From Nonomuraea polychroma (GTDB lineage: Bacteria > Actinomycetota > Actinomycetes > Streptosporangiales > Streptosporangiaceae): 64,000 nucleotides of DNA. The notes under the pieces were generated by a model that saw nothing but the letters and a program-made list of their open reading frames with translations, was not told the DNA's origin and did not search any database. Below, piece by piece: positions 52,900-63,320 of this stretch (position 1 is the stretch's first letter; each line of letters begins with the position of its first letter). The stretch lies in contig NZ_SAUN01000001.1 in NCBI RefSeq assembly GCF_004011505.1, positions 2,046,001 through 2,110,000 of the forward strand. Direction: 5' to 3'. The position numbers and the translations under genes were made by a program.

Positions 52900-53418
52900 G
52901 TGATCATGTCGCTCGCGTCCGGTATGGCCGCTGCCCAGGACACACTGACGTGGGCGTCGCGGATATCCCTCGGCCTGGCGTGGCTGCTGTTCTTCTTAGG
53001 GTTCTTCGTCGTCATCCGGTGGCTCTGGAGAAAATGGCATGAGTCACGCCCCTCAATCCATGCGGGCCCTCCAGATCCGTCGTGGAACTCACGCCCTCGT
53101 CCGGGACAGATCTGGTGGGCTGACGTGCCGTTCTCCGATGGCTCGGGATCCAAGGTCCGCCCTTGTCTGGTGATACGGACTCATGAGCGGGCCATCGAGG
53201 TTCTCAAGATCACGAGTCAGGACAAATCCGGCCGGCGTGATTGCGTGGCGATACCCACGAAAGGCTGGGACAAGCGGTCGCGAAAGAACAGCTGGCTCGA
53301 CCTGGGACAGACTTATCTGCTCTTCGACGACGCGGTCGGCAACATCGCAGGATCGTGCGACGCGATGACGTGGTCGGCTGTGACGAGACGGCACCGTACC
53401 GGTTGGGTCTACGTCTAG
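52900..53418 (+). CDS. Membrane-anchored MazF/PemK-like toxin-family protein
   Basis: This 172-residue protein starts with one membrane helix (about residues 20-43: SLGLAWLLFFLGFFVVIRWLW). A MazF/PemK-type SH3-like barrel follows, with RPRPGQIWWADVPFSDGSGSKVRPCLVIRTH, EVLKITSQDKSGR and WLDLGQTYLLFDD. MazF-family proteins are RNA endonucleases, normally soluble and paired with an antitoxin. Here no antitoxin gene adjoins it (chorismate mutase gene 9 bp upstream, convergent GDSL gene downstream), and the protein is membrane-anchored. GTG 52900 or ATG 52906 could be the start. Toxin activity is therefore uncertain. Confidence 0.7.
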   Translation: MIMSLASGMAAAQDTLTWASRISLGLAWLLFFLGFFVVIRWLWRKWHESRPSIHAGPPDPSWNSRPRPGQIWWADVPFSDGSGSKVRPCLVIRTHERAIEVLKITSQDKSGRRDCVAIPTKGWDKRSRKNSWLDLGQTYLLFDDAVGNIAGSCDAMTWSAVTRRHRTGWVYV

Positions 53419-53432
53419 GCGGCGCCCCGCGG

Positions 53433-54533
53433 TCATGGGCTGGCGAGGTGGAAGTTGTTCATGGGGCGGCCCGGGCCGGCGGCGATCTGCTTGGTGATCA
53501 GGTCGGCGAAGCGGCGGTAGCCGTCGCCCGTCGGGTGGTAGCTGCGGGCATTGACCTTGAGCTGCTCCATGTCGACGTGCAGCCCGTTCAGGTACGGTTG
53601 CGGCCGCCCCACCTCATGCCCGGCGAACGCCTCGTAGGCGTCCACGTACTCGACGCTCCCCGGCCCCTCGAACGCCGCGATCGCCCGGTCGAACTCGGCC
53701 ACCACCGACCCCACCGTGTCGTTGAGCCGCCGCGTCACCCCGTTGAGCCACCGCTGGTCCTCCACCGTGAGGTTGTCCACGGAAGCCACTGGATCCCGGG
53801 GGAACGGCCGCGGGTAGCCGAGCACGACGATCCGCGCGTTCGGCGCGCGGACGCGCAGCTCGCGCAGGACCTTCGACATGTCGGTACGCAGCCGCTCGAT
53901 GCGGCGGGTGACGGCCGTGTCCTGGTCGACGCAGGCCGACGACCACGGCAGCTTGGCGATGCAGGCGGTCAGGACCTTGGTGAAGCCGGCGTCGTTGCCG
54001 CCGATGCTCAGCGTCACCAGGCTCGCGGACGGGCCCACGCGGGTGATCTGGGGCCGGTGGCCCCACTGGCCGGAGATGAGCTGGCCCGTGGTGGCGCCGC
54101 TGCAGGCGTAGAAGGCGGTGCCGCCGTTGAAGCGGTAGGCCTGGGCGACCAGCGGCACGTAGGATCCCGTGGCGCGGTGACACCGGTCGGCGCCGTCGTT
54201 GATCGGCTGCTTGTCCAGCTCGTAGACGCCCTCGCCGGAGGAGAAGGAGTCGCCGAGCGCGACATACATGCCGCTCTGGGCGACCTGCACCGGCGTCAGG
54301 CGGACCACCTGGGGTAACCGGCCGCGCGGCGACACGCCGTCGGGGCAGCCCGCGTCCAGGATGGCGCAGGCCAGCTTCGGGTAGACCCCCAGGGGCACGC
54401 ACGCCAAGGCGAGCGCCACGCCGACGGCCGCGGCGGCCACGATGTGGACGATGCTGCGCCGTCTCGACTCCTCCAGAGCGGCCTCCCCCCGGAACGGCGA
54501 CTCCCTGCCCGTCGAGGGTAACCCGGAGATCAC
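53433..54533 (-). CDS. SGNH/GDSL-family hydrolase (lipase/esterase-like), membrane-anchored
   Basis: This 366-residue protein has an N-terminal membrane helix or uncleaved signal (IVHIVAAAAVGVALALACVPLGV) and an exported SGNH hydrolase domain: block I YVALGDSFSSGEG (nucleophile Ser), block III SIGGNDAG, and block V YHPTGDGYRRFADL (catalytic His). Several Cys residues (CHRATG, FYACSGA, ACIAKLPWSSAC) suit disulfides outside the membrane, as in actinomycete SGNH lipases. GTG 54533 overlaps the permease stop by 4 bases, so the two genes are coupled. Substrate (lipid or acetylated polymer) is unknown. Confidence 0.85.
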   Translation of the reverse strand: MISGLPSTGRESPFRGEAALEESRRRSIVHIVAAAAVGVALALACVPLGVYPKLACAILDAGCPDGVSPRGRLPQVVRLTPVQVAQSGMYVALGDSFSSGEGVYELDKQPINDGADRCHRATGSYVPLVAQAYRFNGGTAFYACSGATTGQLISGQWGHRPQITRVGPSASLVTLSIGGNDAGFTKVLTACIAKLPWSSACVDQDTAVTRRIERLRTDMSKVLRELRVRAPNARIVVLGYPRPFPRDPVASVDNLTVEDQRWLNGVTRRLNDTVGSVVAEFDRAIAAFEGPGSVEYVDAYEAFAGHEVGRPQPYLNGLHVDMEQLKVNARSYHPTGDGYRRFADLITKQIAAGPGRPMNNFHLASP

Positions 54534-55882
54534 CGCGCCGCGTTCGCCACGCGCCTCCGCTTGACGGCCAGCCAGCCCAGCGCGATGGCCACGACCAGCG
54601 CGGGGATGAGGAAGAACGCGACCTGCTGATCGCGGTCGGCGAACGGCATCAGCAGCACCACCAGCGCCAGGAAGCCGAGCGTCAGCCAGTTCGTGTACGG
54701 CGAGCCCGGCATGGGGAACGCCGAGCGGTGCCCCGACCGCCGCAGCCGGGTCTGGCAGTAGACCAGCACGCCCCAGGTGGTGATCACGCCGAGCGAGGCG
54801 ACCGCCGTGGCGATGTTGAACGCCCGCTCCGGCAGGAAGTAGAACAGCGCCACCCCCGCCAGGAACGTGACCGCGGTGAACACGATGCCCCCGATCGGCA
54901 CATGACGGGAGCTGAGCGTCCCGGCGAAGCCCGGCGCCTCGCTCTTCATGGCCATCGAGCGCAGGATGCGGCCCGTGGCGTACAGGCCCGAGTTGCAGGA
55001 CGACATCGCCGCCGTGATCACGACGAGGTTCATGGCGTCCGCCGCCCACGGGACGCCCATGCCGGAGAAGACGGTCACGAACGGTGAGACGCCCGCCCGG
55101 TACGCCGTCCACGGCAGCACCATGGCCAGCAGCGCCACCGACCCCACGTAAAAGATCGCGATCCGCCAGACCACGCCGTTGATCGCCTTCGGCATGACCT
55201 CCCGCGGGTTCGCCGTCTCGCCCGCCGTGATGCCCACCAGCTCGATCGACGCGTACGCGAACACCACCGACTGCAGGCTCATCAGCACGAGCGGGAACCC
55301 GGTCGGGGTGAAGCCGCCGTGCGCGACCAGGTTGTGCGGCCCCGCCTCGCCGACGGCGAACACCACGAGCACCAGCCCCACCACGAGGAAGACGGTGATC
55401 GCCAGGACCTTCAGCATGGCGAACCAGAACTCCAGCTCGCCGAACAGCCGCACCGACAGCAGGTTGACCGTCAGCACGAACGCCAGCGCGATCAGCGCCG
55501 TCATCCATTGGGGGAACGCCGGCGCCCAGTAGTGGATGTACGCGGCGATCGCGGTCAGCTCGGCGATGCCGGTGAACGCCCAGTTGACCCAGTACATCCA
55601 CCCGCTGGCGAACGCCGCCCACGGGCCGATGAACTCGTTCGCGTACTCGACGAACGACCCCGACACCGGCCGGTAGAGCACCAGCTCGCCGAGCGCCCGC
55701 ATGACGAAGAACGCGGCGAGCCCGGCCGCGGCGTACGAGAGCACCAGGGCGGGTCCCGTGGCGGCCAGCCGGCCCCCGGCGCCGAGGAACAGGCCCACCC
55801 CGATGGCCCCGCCGATCGCGATCATCTGGACCTGCCGGTTGCCCAGCGCGTGTGTGTAGCCTTCGTCCGTTTGCGTGCGCAC
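54530..55882 (-). CDS. APC-family amino acid permease
   Basis: This 450-residue permease has about twelve membrane helices and the AAT-subfamily signatures [44 protein letters not shown] and [45 protein letters not shown] follows at the cytoplasmic loop. Such proton-coupled transporters import amino acids such as GABA, proline, asparagine or aromatic residues; specificity cannot be read from sequence alone. GTG 55882 is the start. The gene ends in a GTGA overlap with the GDSL hydrolase and diverges from dnaE. Confidence 0.9.
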   Translation of the reverse strand: MRTQTDEGYTHALGNRQVQMIAIGGAIGVGLFLGAGGRLAATGPALVLSYAAAGLAAFFVMRALGELVLYRPVSGSFVEYANEFIGPWAAFASGWMYWVNWAFTGIAELTAIAAYIHYWAPAFPQWMTALIALAFVLTVNLLSVRLFGELEFWFAMLKVLAITVFLVVGLVLVVFAVGEAGPHNLVAHGGFTPTGFPLVLMSLQSVVFAYASIELVGITAGETANPREVMPKAINGVVWRIAIFYVGSVALLAMVLPWTAYRAGVSPFVTVFSGMGVPWAADAMNLVVITAAMSSCNSGLYATGRILRSMAMKSEAPGFAGTLSSRHVPIGGIVFTAVTFLAGVALFYFLPERAFNIATAVASLGVITTWGVLVYCQTRLRRSGHRSAFPMPGSPYTNWLTLGFLALVVLLMPFADRDQQVAFFLIPALVVAIALGWLAVKRRRVANAAR

Positions 55883-56053
55883 CGAGTGTCTCCTCCACTA
55901 CTTTCCGTAACTGAGACGATATCGGTGCTGGTCATCGCGCCGTCGCCCGGCACGCCGGTCCCGCTGATCGCGCCGTGCGACCCCGGAATGTCGGTCCGGG
56001 CGACTAGAGTCAGAGCGCACCAAACACATCTTCAGACCGGGAGGCGCCGCTCC

Positions 56054-59000
56054 ATGTCGTCCGACTCGTTCGTGCATCTGCATGTGCATACGGAGTATTC
56101 GATGCTCGACGGTGCCGCCCGTCTGAAGCAGATGTTCAAACAGGTCGGCGAGCTGGGCATGCCCGCGATCGCGATCACCGACCACGGCAACATGCACGGC
56201 GCTTACGACTTCTACAAGCAGGCGACCGGCGCCGGCATCAAGCCGATCATCGGCATCGAGGCCTACGTCGCGCCGGAAAACCGCCACAACAAGCGCCCGG
56301 TGCTCTGGGGCGAGCCGCACCAGAAGAGGGACGACGTCTCGGCCGGCGGCTACTACACCCACATGACGATCTGGGCCCGCAACAAGACGGGCCTGCACAA
56401 CCTGATGAAGCTCAGCTCGCGCGCCTACACCGAGGGCTTCGTCCGCAAGTGGGCGCGCATGGACGACGAGATCCTCGCCGAGCACGCCGACGGCCTGATG
56501 GCCACGACCGGCTGCCCGTCGGGCGAGGTGCAGACGCGGCTGCGCCTGGGCCACTACGACGAGGCGCTCAAGGCCGCCGCCAAATATCAGGAGATCTTCG
56601 GCAAGGACAACTTCTACCTGGAGATCATGGACCACGGCCTCGACATCGAGCGCCGCGTCCGCGACGGGCTGACCAGGATCAGCAAGGAGCTGAACATCCC
56701 GCCGCTGGTCACCAACGACTCTCACTACACCTACGAGTCCGACGCCGCCTCCCACGACGCCCTCCTGTGCATCCAGACCGGCAAGCAACTGTCGGACCCC
56801 GACAGGTTCCGCTTCGACGGCACCGGCTACTACATCAAGGACGCCGACGAGATGCGCGCGGTCGACTCCTCCGACCTGTGGGCGGAGGGCTGCCGCAACA
56901 CGCTGCTGGTGGCGGAGAAGGTCGACCCGACCGGTTTCTTCGAGCACAAAAACCTCATGCCGACCTTCCCCGTCCCGGACGGCATGACCGAGGAGCAATT
57001 CTTCCGCCAGGAGGTCTGGAAGGGACTCGAGCGGCGCTTCCCCGAGGGGGTGGACGAGGAGCACCGTGAGTGGGCGGAAAAAGAGCTGCGGGTCATCGTC
57101 CAGATGGGGTTCCCGAGCTACTTCCTCGTGGTCGCCGACTTCATCATGTGGGCCAAGAACAACGGCATCCGCGTCGGCCCCGGCCGTGGCTCCGCGGCCG
57201 GCTCGCTGGTGGCGTACGCGCTGGGCATCACCGACCTCGACCCCATCCCGCACGGCCTGATCTTCGAGCGCTTCCTCAACCCCGAGCGCGTGTCCATGCC
57301 CGACGTCGACATCGACTTCGACGAGCGCAGGCGCGGTGACGTGATCAGATACGTCACCGAGAAGTGGGGCGCCGACAAGGTCGCCATGATCGCCACGTTC
57401 GGCACCATCAAGGCCAAGGCCGCCATCAAGGACGCGGGCCGCGTCCTGGGCTACCCCTATGCGCTGGGCGACAAGGTCTCCAAGGCGTTCCCGCCCGCCG
57501 TCATGGGCAAGGACATCCCGCTGTCGGGCATCTTCGACAAGGACCACCCGCGTTACGCCGAGGCCGGCGAGCTGCGCAGGCTCTACGAAGAGGACGTCGA
57601 CGTCAAGGCGACGATGGACCTCGGCAAGGGTCTCGAAGGCCTGATCAGGCAGACAGGCGTGCACGCCGCCGGCGTGATCATGTCGGCCGAGGTGCTGACC
57701 GACTACATCCCGATCATGCGCCGCGACTCCGACGGCGCGATCATCACGCAGTTCGACTACCCGACCTGCGAGACGCTCGGCCTGCTGAAGATGGACTTCC
57801 TGGGCCTGCGCAACCTCACGATCATCGACGACTGCCTGAAGATGATCGAGGCCACCAGCGGCGAGCAGATCGACCTGCTGAAGCTGCCGCTGGACGACCG
57901 CAAGTCCTACGAGCTGCTGGCCAGGGGCGACACGCTCGGCATCTTCCAGCTGGACGGCGGCGGCATGCGCTCGCTGCTGCGGCTCATGCGCCCCGACAAC
58001 TTCGAGGACATCTCCGCCGCCCTCGCGCTCTACCGTCCCGGCCCGATGGGCGCCAACTCCCACACCAACTACGCGCTGCGCAAGAACGGCCAGCAGGAGA
58101 TCGTCCCGATCCATCCCGAGCTCGAAGAGCCGCTGAAGGACATCCTCGACACGACCTACGGCCTGATCGTCTATCAGGAGCAGGTCATGGCCATCGCGCA
58201 GAAGGTCGCCGGCTACTCGCTGGGCGGCGCCGACCTGCTGCGCCGCGCGATGGGCAAGAAGAAGAAGTCCGAGCTGGACAAGCAGTTCGAGTTCTTCGAG
58301 AAGGGTATGCAGGACAACGGCTTCTCGGCCGCCGCCATCAAGGCGCTGTGGGACATCCTGCTGCCGTTCTCCGACTACGCCTTCAACAAGGCCCACACCG
58401 CCGGCTACGGCCTGGTGTCCTACTGGACGGCGTACCTCAAGGCCAACCACCCGGCCGCCTACATGGCCGCGCTGCTGTCGTCGGTGAAGGACGACAAGGA
58501 CAAGTCGGCCCTCTACCTCAACGAGTGCCGCCGCATGGGCATCAAGGTGTTCCCGCCGGACGTCAACGACTCCGACTTCGACTTCACCCCGCGCGGCACC
58601 GACATCCGCTTCGGCCTGTCGGCCATCCGCAACGTCGGCGCCAACGTCGTGGACGGCATCATCGCGGCCCGCAAGGAGAAGGGCCGCTTCGCCGACTTCA
58701 AGGACTTCCTGCGCAAGGTGCCGGCGCTCGTCTGCAACAAGCGCGTGATCGAGTCGCTGATCAAGGCGGGCGCGTTCGACTCGCTGGGGCATGTGCGCAA
58801 GGGCCTGGTCATGGTGCACGAGCAGGCCGTCGACGCGATCATCGACATCAAGAAGAACGAGGCCATCGGCCAGGACTCGCTGTTCGGCGCGATCGAGGGC
58901 GGCGAGGACCAGACGTTCGACGTGCAGATCCCGCCGGGGGAGTGGGACAAGACGACGCTGCTGCAGTTCGAGCGGGAGATGCTCGGCCTCTACGTGTCCG

Positions 59001-59578
59001 ACCATCCGCTGTTCGGCGTCGAGCACATCCTGTCGTCCGGTGCGGACTGCTCGATCGCCGCCCTCCAGGACGACAGCCGGCCCGACGGTCAGATCGTGAC
59101 CGTGGGTGGCATCCTCAGCGGGGTGCAGCGCAAGGTCACCAAGAAGGGCGACACGTGGGTGCTCACCCAGCTGGAGGACCTCGAAGGCGCGATCGAGGTG
59201 ATGGTCTTCCCGTCGGCATACCAGCTGTGCTCGACGCTCCTGGCCGAGGACGCGATCGTGTTCGTCAAGGGGCGGATCGACAAGCGGGAGGACGTCGCCA
59301 AGATCATCGCCATGGAGGTGACGGCGCCGGACCTGACGCAGGAGGCGGGCGGGCCGCTGCTGGTGAGCCTGCCGCTGACCCGCTGCACACCGCCGGTCGT
59401 GGGCCGGCTGAAGGAGATCCTCACCACCCATCCGGGCACGTCCGAGGTGCACCTGCAGGTCCACAACGGGCCCAAGACGACCGTGATGCGCGTGGACGAC
59501 CGCCTGCGGGTCACACCGTCACCGGCGCTCATGGGCGATCTGAAGCAACTGCTCGGGCCCGCCTGCCTGGGAGCCTGA
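56054..59578 (+). CDS. dnaE: DNA polymerase III alpha subunit
   Basis: DnaE of about 1174 residues, the replicative C-family polymerase. The N-terminal PHP domain begins [22 protein letters not shown] and continues [19 protein letters not shown]. The polymerase core has [23 protein letters not shown] and the catalytic [13 protein letters not shown], then [32 protein letters not shown]. The C-terminal part includes the helix-hairpin-helix region and OB fold ([22 protein letters not shown]). ATG 56054 has GGGAGG 10 bases upstream, and TAGAGT at 56005-56010 is a likely -10. A long frame open upstream is not part of the gene. Confidence 0.97.
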   Translation: MSSDSFVHLHVHTEYSMLDGAARLKQMFKQVGELGMPAIAITDHGNMHGAYDFYKQATGAGIKPIIGIEAYVAPENRHNKRPVLWGEPHQKRDDVSAGGYYTHMTIWARNKTGLHNLMKLSSRAYTEGFVRKWARMDDEILAEHADGLMATTGCPSGEVQTRLRLGHYDEALKAAAKYQEIFGKDNFYLEIMDHGLDIERRVRDGLTRISKELNIPPLVTNDSHYTYESDAASHDALLCIQTGKQLSDPDRFRFDGTGYYIKDADEMRAVDSSDLWAEGCRNTLLVAEKVDPTGFFEHKNLMPTFPVPDGMTEEQFFRQEVWKGLERRFPEGVDEEHREWAEKELRVIVQMGFPSYFLVVADFIMWAKNNGIRVGPGRGSAAGSLVAYALGITDLDPIPHGLIFERFLNPERVSMPDVDIDFDERRRGDVIRYVTEKWGADKVAMIATFGTIKAKAAIKDAGRVLGYPYALGDKVSKAFPPAVMGKDIPLSGIFDKDHPRYAEAGELRRLYEEDVDVKATMDLGKGLEGLIRQTGVHAAGVIMSAEVLTDYIPIMRRDSDGAIITQFDYPTCETLGLLKMDFLGLRNLTIIDDCLKMIEATSGEQIDLLKLPLDDRKSYELLARGDTLGIFQLDGGGMRSLLRLMRPDNFEDISAALALYRPGPMGANSHTNYALRKNGQQEIVPIHPELEEPLKDILDTTYGLIVYQEQVMAIAQKVAGYSLGGADLLRRAMGKKKKSELDKQFEFFEKGMQDNGFSAAAIKALWDILLPFSDYAFNKAHTAGYGLVSYWTAYLKANHPAAYMAALLSSVKDDKDKSALYLNECRRMGIKVFPPDVNDSDFDFTPRGTDIRFGLSAIRNVGANVVDGIIAARKEKGRFADFKDFLRKVPALVCNKRVIESLIKAGAFDSLGHVRKGLVMVHEQAVDAIIDIKKNEAIGQDSLFGAIEGGEDQTFDVQIPPGEWDKTTLLQFEREMLGLYVSDHPLFGVEHILSSGADCSIAALQDDSRPDGQIVTVGGILSGVQRKVTKKGDTWVLTQLEDLEGAIEVMVFPSAYQLCSTLLAEDAIVFVKGRIDKREDVAKIIAMEVTAPDLTQEAGGPLLVSLPLTRCTPPVVGRLKEILTTHPGTSEVHLQVHNGPKTTVMRVDDRLRVTPSPALMGDLKQLLGPACLGA

Positions 59579-59671
59579 ACGGGCCGGACCCGGCCTCATC
59601 ATCCCTCACACGAGGAGCCGGCGACGTCCGGGAACGCCCGCCGGCCCTGGCACGCACCGGCCGTTGACGGG

Positions 59672-61927
59672 CTAGTGGCGGCGGCGACGGTGAGGCCACT
59701 CGGGGGATGGGGCGGCCGGGGCCCGGCCGAGCAGCCACCGCATGAACCTGCGGTGGCGCTTGGCGAAGGCGCGGTCGCCGCGCCGCATCTCGCGCCGTTC
59801 CTGCTCGGCCTGAGCCTCCTTCAGCCCGGGCGTGTGGCCGCCGCCGAAGCGTGACATGTCCGGCCCGGGGAAGCCTCGGGGCTCGACGCGGCGCAGGGCG
59901 GGCCCCATCGACTCCACCCAGATCGGGCCGGGCAGCGACGCTCCCTGCACCGACCCGTAGTACTGGTCTCCGATCTGCACCCCCTGCAGCGGGAACCGGT
60001 ACGAGCCGCGGATGTCGCCGACGCTGACGGCCGCCGCCAGTTGCGGCGTGTAGCCGGCGAACCAGGCCGAGGTGTAGCCGTTGTTGGTGCCCGTCTTGCC
60101 GGCGGCGGGCCGGCCGAGGCCCTGCCCTTTCATGGTGCCCTTGTCGAACACCCCCTGCAGGACGTGGTTGACCGCGTCGGCGACCGGCCGTTGGATGGCC
60201 CGCTCGCAGACCGGCGGCACGTGGGTGCGCCGCCCGTCCCTGCCGGTGATCTCCACGATGGCCAGCGGCCGGCAATAGATCCCGCGGGCGGCGAACGCCG
60301 CGAACGACGCCGCCACCGTCACCGGGTCCATCTCGTTGACGCCCAGCGTGAACGTCGGCACCTCGCGCAACGGCTTGCCGTCGGCGCGTACGACGCCGAG
60401 CGCCTTGGCCGTCTTCACCACGTTGCAGAGCCCGACCTTGCGCTCCAGCATCATGTAGAAGATGTTCACCGACTTCCAGGTGCCGGTCTCGATGCTCTGC
60501 GGACCGCCCTCGCCCTCGCCACTGGCGTTCAGCACGCGGGTGTTGGGGTCGTTGACCGGCCGGCCCGCGCAGTTGCGATAACCCTGGCTGGGCACGAGCG
60601 CCCCGGGTGTCTGGAAGCCGTCGCCGAACTTCCACCCCTGCTTCAACGCGGTGGCCAGGGTGAACACCTTGAACGTGGACCCGGCCTGGAAACCCTGCCC
60701 GCCGCCGTGCGCCACGTCGGCGGGCAGGTTGAACGTGGTCTTGGGACCGTTCTTGCGGTTGCCCGGGTTGCGGCCGAACCGTTTGCTGGCCGCCATCGCC
60801 TTGATCCGTCCGGTCCCCGGCTCCACCATGGCCTCGGCGGCCACCTCGGTGTCCTCGGGGTGCACGTGGCGGCGGATGGCCCGCTCGGCGGCCTGCTGCG
60901 CGATCGGGTCGAGACTGGTCCTGATCACCAGCCCGCCCCTGGACAGCCTGGCCCGCCGCTGGGCCGCGGTGTTGCCGAACGCCGGGTTGGACAGGAGCTC
61001 GTGTTTGACGTACAGGCAGTAGAACGGGTAGGCGCTCTGCTCGCAGCCGCCGGGCTCGGGCCTGAGCTTGAGGTCGAGGGGGGAGCCTTTGGCGCTCGCC
61101 GCCTCCTGCTGGGTGATCATCTTGAGCCCGGCCATGCGGTCCAGCACGAGGTCCCGCCGCTCCCGCAGCCGCGCCCGCTGGGCGGCGCCGAGCGAGGGGT
61201 CGGTCGAGTACGGCATCCGCACCGCGCCCGCCAGCGTGGCCGCCTGGGTGAGGGTCAGGTGGGAGGCCGGCGTGGAGAAGAAGCGGCGGGCGGCCGCCTC
61301 CACGCCGTGCGCGCCGGCGCCGAAGTAGGCGATGTTCAGGTACCGCTCCAGGATCTCGTCCTTGCGGTACTTGCGTTCGAGCGCCAGGGCGTACCGCAGC
61401 TCGGTGATCTTGCGGGCCAGGTTGGGCGCGCGGGCCCGGTCCCGTTCGGCTTCGCTGCGGGCGCTCTCCACCAGGATGTTCTTGACGAGCTGCTGCGTCA
61501 GGGACGAGCCGCCCTGCCGGATGCCGCCTGCCTGGGTGTTGGTGAGCAACGCGCGGAGCGTGCCCCTGACGTCCAGGCCGCCGTGCTCGTAGAAGCGGGC
61601 GTCCTCGATGGCCACGATCGCCTTGCGCATCACAGGCGCGACCGCACGAAGCCGGACGGCCGTCCGGTTCGCCTCGTAGAACTGGGCGAACGGCCGGCCG
61701 TCCTTGTCCAGCAGCCTGGTCACCTGCGCGAGCGGCTCCTCGCGCGGGGCGGGCGGCAGGTGGACGAAGGTGTTCGCGACGTCCTTGGCCGCGAGGCCGC
61801 CGCCGCCCACCACGGGTGCGGCCAGCCCCGCCGCGAGCACCCCGCCGACCGCTCCGGCCAGCCCGAGCCCCGCGACGGATTTGAGTACGGTCACGTAGAA
61901 AATCTGCAACCGCCCGAACGCCGACAA
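59672..61927 (-). CDS. Class A penicillin-binding protein (bifunctional transglycosylase/transpeptidase)
   Basis: This 751-residue bifunctional enzyme has an N-terminal membrane helix (SVAGLGLAGAVGGVLAAGLA). The GT51 glycosyltransferase domain has the catalytic-Glu motif EDARFYEHGGLD, then GGSSLTQQLVKN and YLNIAYFGAGAHG. The transpeptidase domain has AGSTFKVFTLA (nucleophile Ser), SVNIF and GKTGTNN. It polymerises and crosslinks lipid II outside the membrane. The start is uncertain: TTG 61927 or a nearby GTG before the helix. It stands alone between convergent dnaE and the murA-type gene upstream, probably part of the same minus-strand unit as the latter (19-bp gap). Confidence 0.93.
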   Translation of the reverse strand: MSAFGRLQIFYVTVLKSVAGLGLAGAVGGVLAAGLAAPVVGGGGLAAKDVANTFVHLPPAPREEPLAQVTRLLDKDGRPFAQFYEANRTAVRLRAVAPVMRKAIVAIEDARFYEHGGLDVRGTLRALLTNTQAGGIRQGGSSLTQQLVKNILVESARSEAERDRARAPNLARKITELRYALALERKYRKDEILERYLNIAYFGAGAHGVEAAARRFFSTPASHLTLTQAATLAGAVRMPYSTDPSLGAAQRARLRERRDLVLDRMAGLKMITQQEAASAKGSPLDLKLRPEPGGCEQSAYPFYCLYVKHELLSNPAFGNTAAQRRARLSRGGLVIRTSLDPIAQQAAERAIRRHVHPEDTEVAAEAMVEPGTGRIKAMAASKRFGRNPGNRKNGPKTTFNLPADVAHGGGQGFQAGSTFKVFTLATALKQGWKFGDGFQTPGALVPSQGYRNCAGRPVNDPNTRVLNASGEGEGGPQSIETGTWKSVNIFYMMLERKVGLCNVVKTAKALGVVRADGKPLREVPTFTLGVNEMDPVTVAASFAAFAARGIYCRPLAIVEITGRDGRRTHVPPVCERAIQRPVADAVNHVLQGVFDKGTMKGQGLGRPAAGKTGTNNGYTSAWFAGYTPQLAAAVSVGDIRGSYRFPLQGVQIGDQYYGSVQGASLPGPIWVESMGPALRRVEPRGFPGPDMSRFGGGHTPGLKEAQAEQERREMRRGDRAFAKRHRRFMRWLLGRAPAAPSPEWPHRRRRH

Positions 61928-61946
61928 ACGCCCGGTTCCTACGTCT

Positions 61947-63257
61947 TTACTTGTGCCTGCGAATGTTCAGACCGAGGGACGCGAACTGCTGGAACGGCCG
62001 GTGGTAGCCGCGCTCGATGTGGTGCACGCCGCGCAGCGTGGACGGCCCGTCGGCCACCGCGGCCGCCAGCACGGCCGAGAACCCGGCCCTGATGTCGGGC
62101 AGCGTCACGTCGGCGCCCTGGAGCCTGGACACGCCACGCACGACCGCCGAGTGCCGGGCGTTGGTGTCGTGGTAGCGGCACGCGGGGCCGCCCAGGCACT
62201 GGTCGAACACCTCGATCTCGCAGCCCATCTTCTGCAGCGCGGGCACGTACACCAGACGGTTCTCGAAGACCGTCTCGTGCAGGACGGACATGCCCTGGCT
62301 CTGCGTGAACAGCACCATGAGCGGCGTCTGCCAGTCCGTCATGAACCCGGGGTGGGTGTCGGTCTGCACGGCCGCCGCGCGCAGCCCCTCGGGCGGGGCC
62401 GTCGCGCACAGGTATTCGTCGTTGATGTCGAACTGGGCGCCCATCCTGGCCAGCGTGGTGATCGCGGTGACCAGGCGGTCCTGCGGGCAGCCGTGCACCC
62501 GCACCTCTCCGCCGGTGACCAGGCCCGCCGCCAGGTACGAGAACGCCTCGATGCGGTCGCCGTTCAGCCAGGTGGAGGCGCCGCGGAGCCGTTCGACGCC
62601 CTCGATGACGATCCTGCGGTCGGGCGAGAGCTCGATCCTGGCCCCCATCCGCTGCAGGAACAACGCCAGCTCCACCACCTCGGGCTCCATGGCGGCGTTC
62701 TTCAGCACCGTCTTGCCCTCGGCCAGCACCGCCGACATCAGCACCGTCTCGGTGGCGCCCACGCTCGGGTAGGGCAGCTCGAGCCTGGTGCCGTTGAGGC
62801 GTTTGGCCTTGGCGTAGATGCCGGTGTCGCCCACCTCCACCTCGGCGCCCATCGAGCGCAGGGCCTCCACATGGAAGTTCACCGGCCGCCGCCCGATCGG
62901 GTCGCCGCCGACCAGCGGGACGAACGCCTCCCCCGCCAGGTGGAGCAGCGGCCCGAGCATGAGGATGGGGATGCGGTTGAGCCCCGTGAACGCGTCGGGC
63001 ACCCGCGGCTCGATCTCAGGGCCGCGCTCGATCCGGATCTCCGATCCGGAGATCCGAACGTGGATGCCGAGCGCTTCCAGCATGGCGGCGGTGATGCCGA
63101 CCTCGCCCACCTCAGGGGCGTTGTGGATGCTGCTCTCTCCACTGCCGAGCATGGCGGCGACCATGTGCTTGGACACGCCGTTCTTGGAACCGCGCACCTC
63201 GACGTCCCCCCGGAGCGGGCCGGAGGGCTCTATCAACCAGACCTCTTCTTGCATCAC
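61947..63257 (-). CDS. murA: UDP-N-acetylglucosamine 1-carboxyvinyltransferase (MurA type, Asp at catalytic Cys position)
   Basis: The MurA-type enolpyruvyl transferase of about 436 residues adds enolpyruvate to UDP-GlcNAc, the first peptidoglycan step. Landmarks are VRGSKNGVSKHMVAAML (Lys/Asn of the PEP site), PYPSVGATETVLMSAVLAEG, HPGFMTDWQTPLMVLFTQSQG and LQGADVTLPDIRAGFSAVLAA. The loop that normally carries Cys115 reads GGDPIGRRPVNFH, so Asp replaces Cys, a change known to give fosfomycin insensitivity in other MurA enzymes. It resembles the second MurA group of actinomycetes, so a canonical paralogue may exist elsewhere. GTG 63257 follows a -10 by 6 bases (leaderless); ATG 63254 is the alternative. 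Confidence 0.88.
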   Translation of the reverse strand: MMQEEVWLIEPSGPLRGDVEVRGSKNGVSKHMVAAMLGSGESSIHNAPEVGEVGITAAMLEALGIHVRISGSEIRIERGPEIEPRVPDAFTGLNRIPILMLGPLLHLAGEAFVPLVGGDPIGRRPVNFHVEALRSMGAEVEVGDTGIYAKAKRLNGTRLELPYPSVGATETVLMSAVLAEGKTVLKNAAMEPEVVELALFLQRMGARIELSPDRRIVIEGVERLRGASTWLNGDRIEAFSYLAAGLVTGGEVRVHGCPQDRLVTAITTLARMGAQFDINDEYLCATAPPEGLRAAAVQTDTHPGFMTDWQTPLMVLFTQSQGMSVLHETVFENRLVYVPALQKMGCEIEVFDQCLGGPACRYHDTNARHSAVVRGVSRLQGADVTLPDIRAGFSAVLAAAVADGPSTLRGVHHIERGYHRPFQQFASLGLNIRRHK

Positions 63258-63263
63258 GAAGCG

Positions 63264-63269
63264 AGCCTA
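63264..63269 (-). promoter_or_regulatory. -10 element of the murA-type gene
   Basis: On the minus strand TAGGCT lies 6 bases before GTG 63257 and 9 before ATG 63254, leaving no room for a ribosome-binding site. This predicts a leaderless mRNA. Confidence 0.6.
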
Positions 63270-63320
63270 ACCGGGGGATACCATCAAGCTGATTCGGACG
63301 TACTTGTGAAGGGGAGTGGC

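Noticed and set aside
55898..59464. A 1188-codon minus-strand frame opposite dnaE.
   Set aside because: A shadow frame with no recognisable domain; dnaE on the other strand is complete and conserved.
61953..63257. Long plus-strand frame across the murA-type gene, joined to the small membrane protein gene.
   Set aside because: The part before 63306 encodes Arg/Gly/His-rich antisense sequence; only the last 170 codons look like a real protein.
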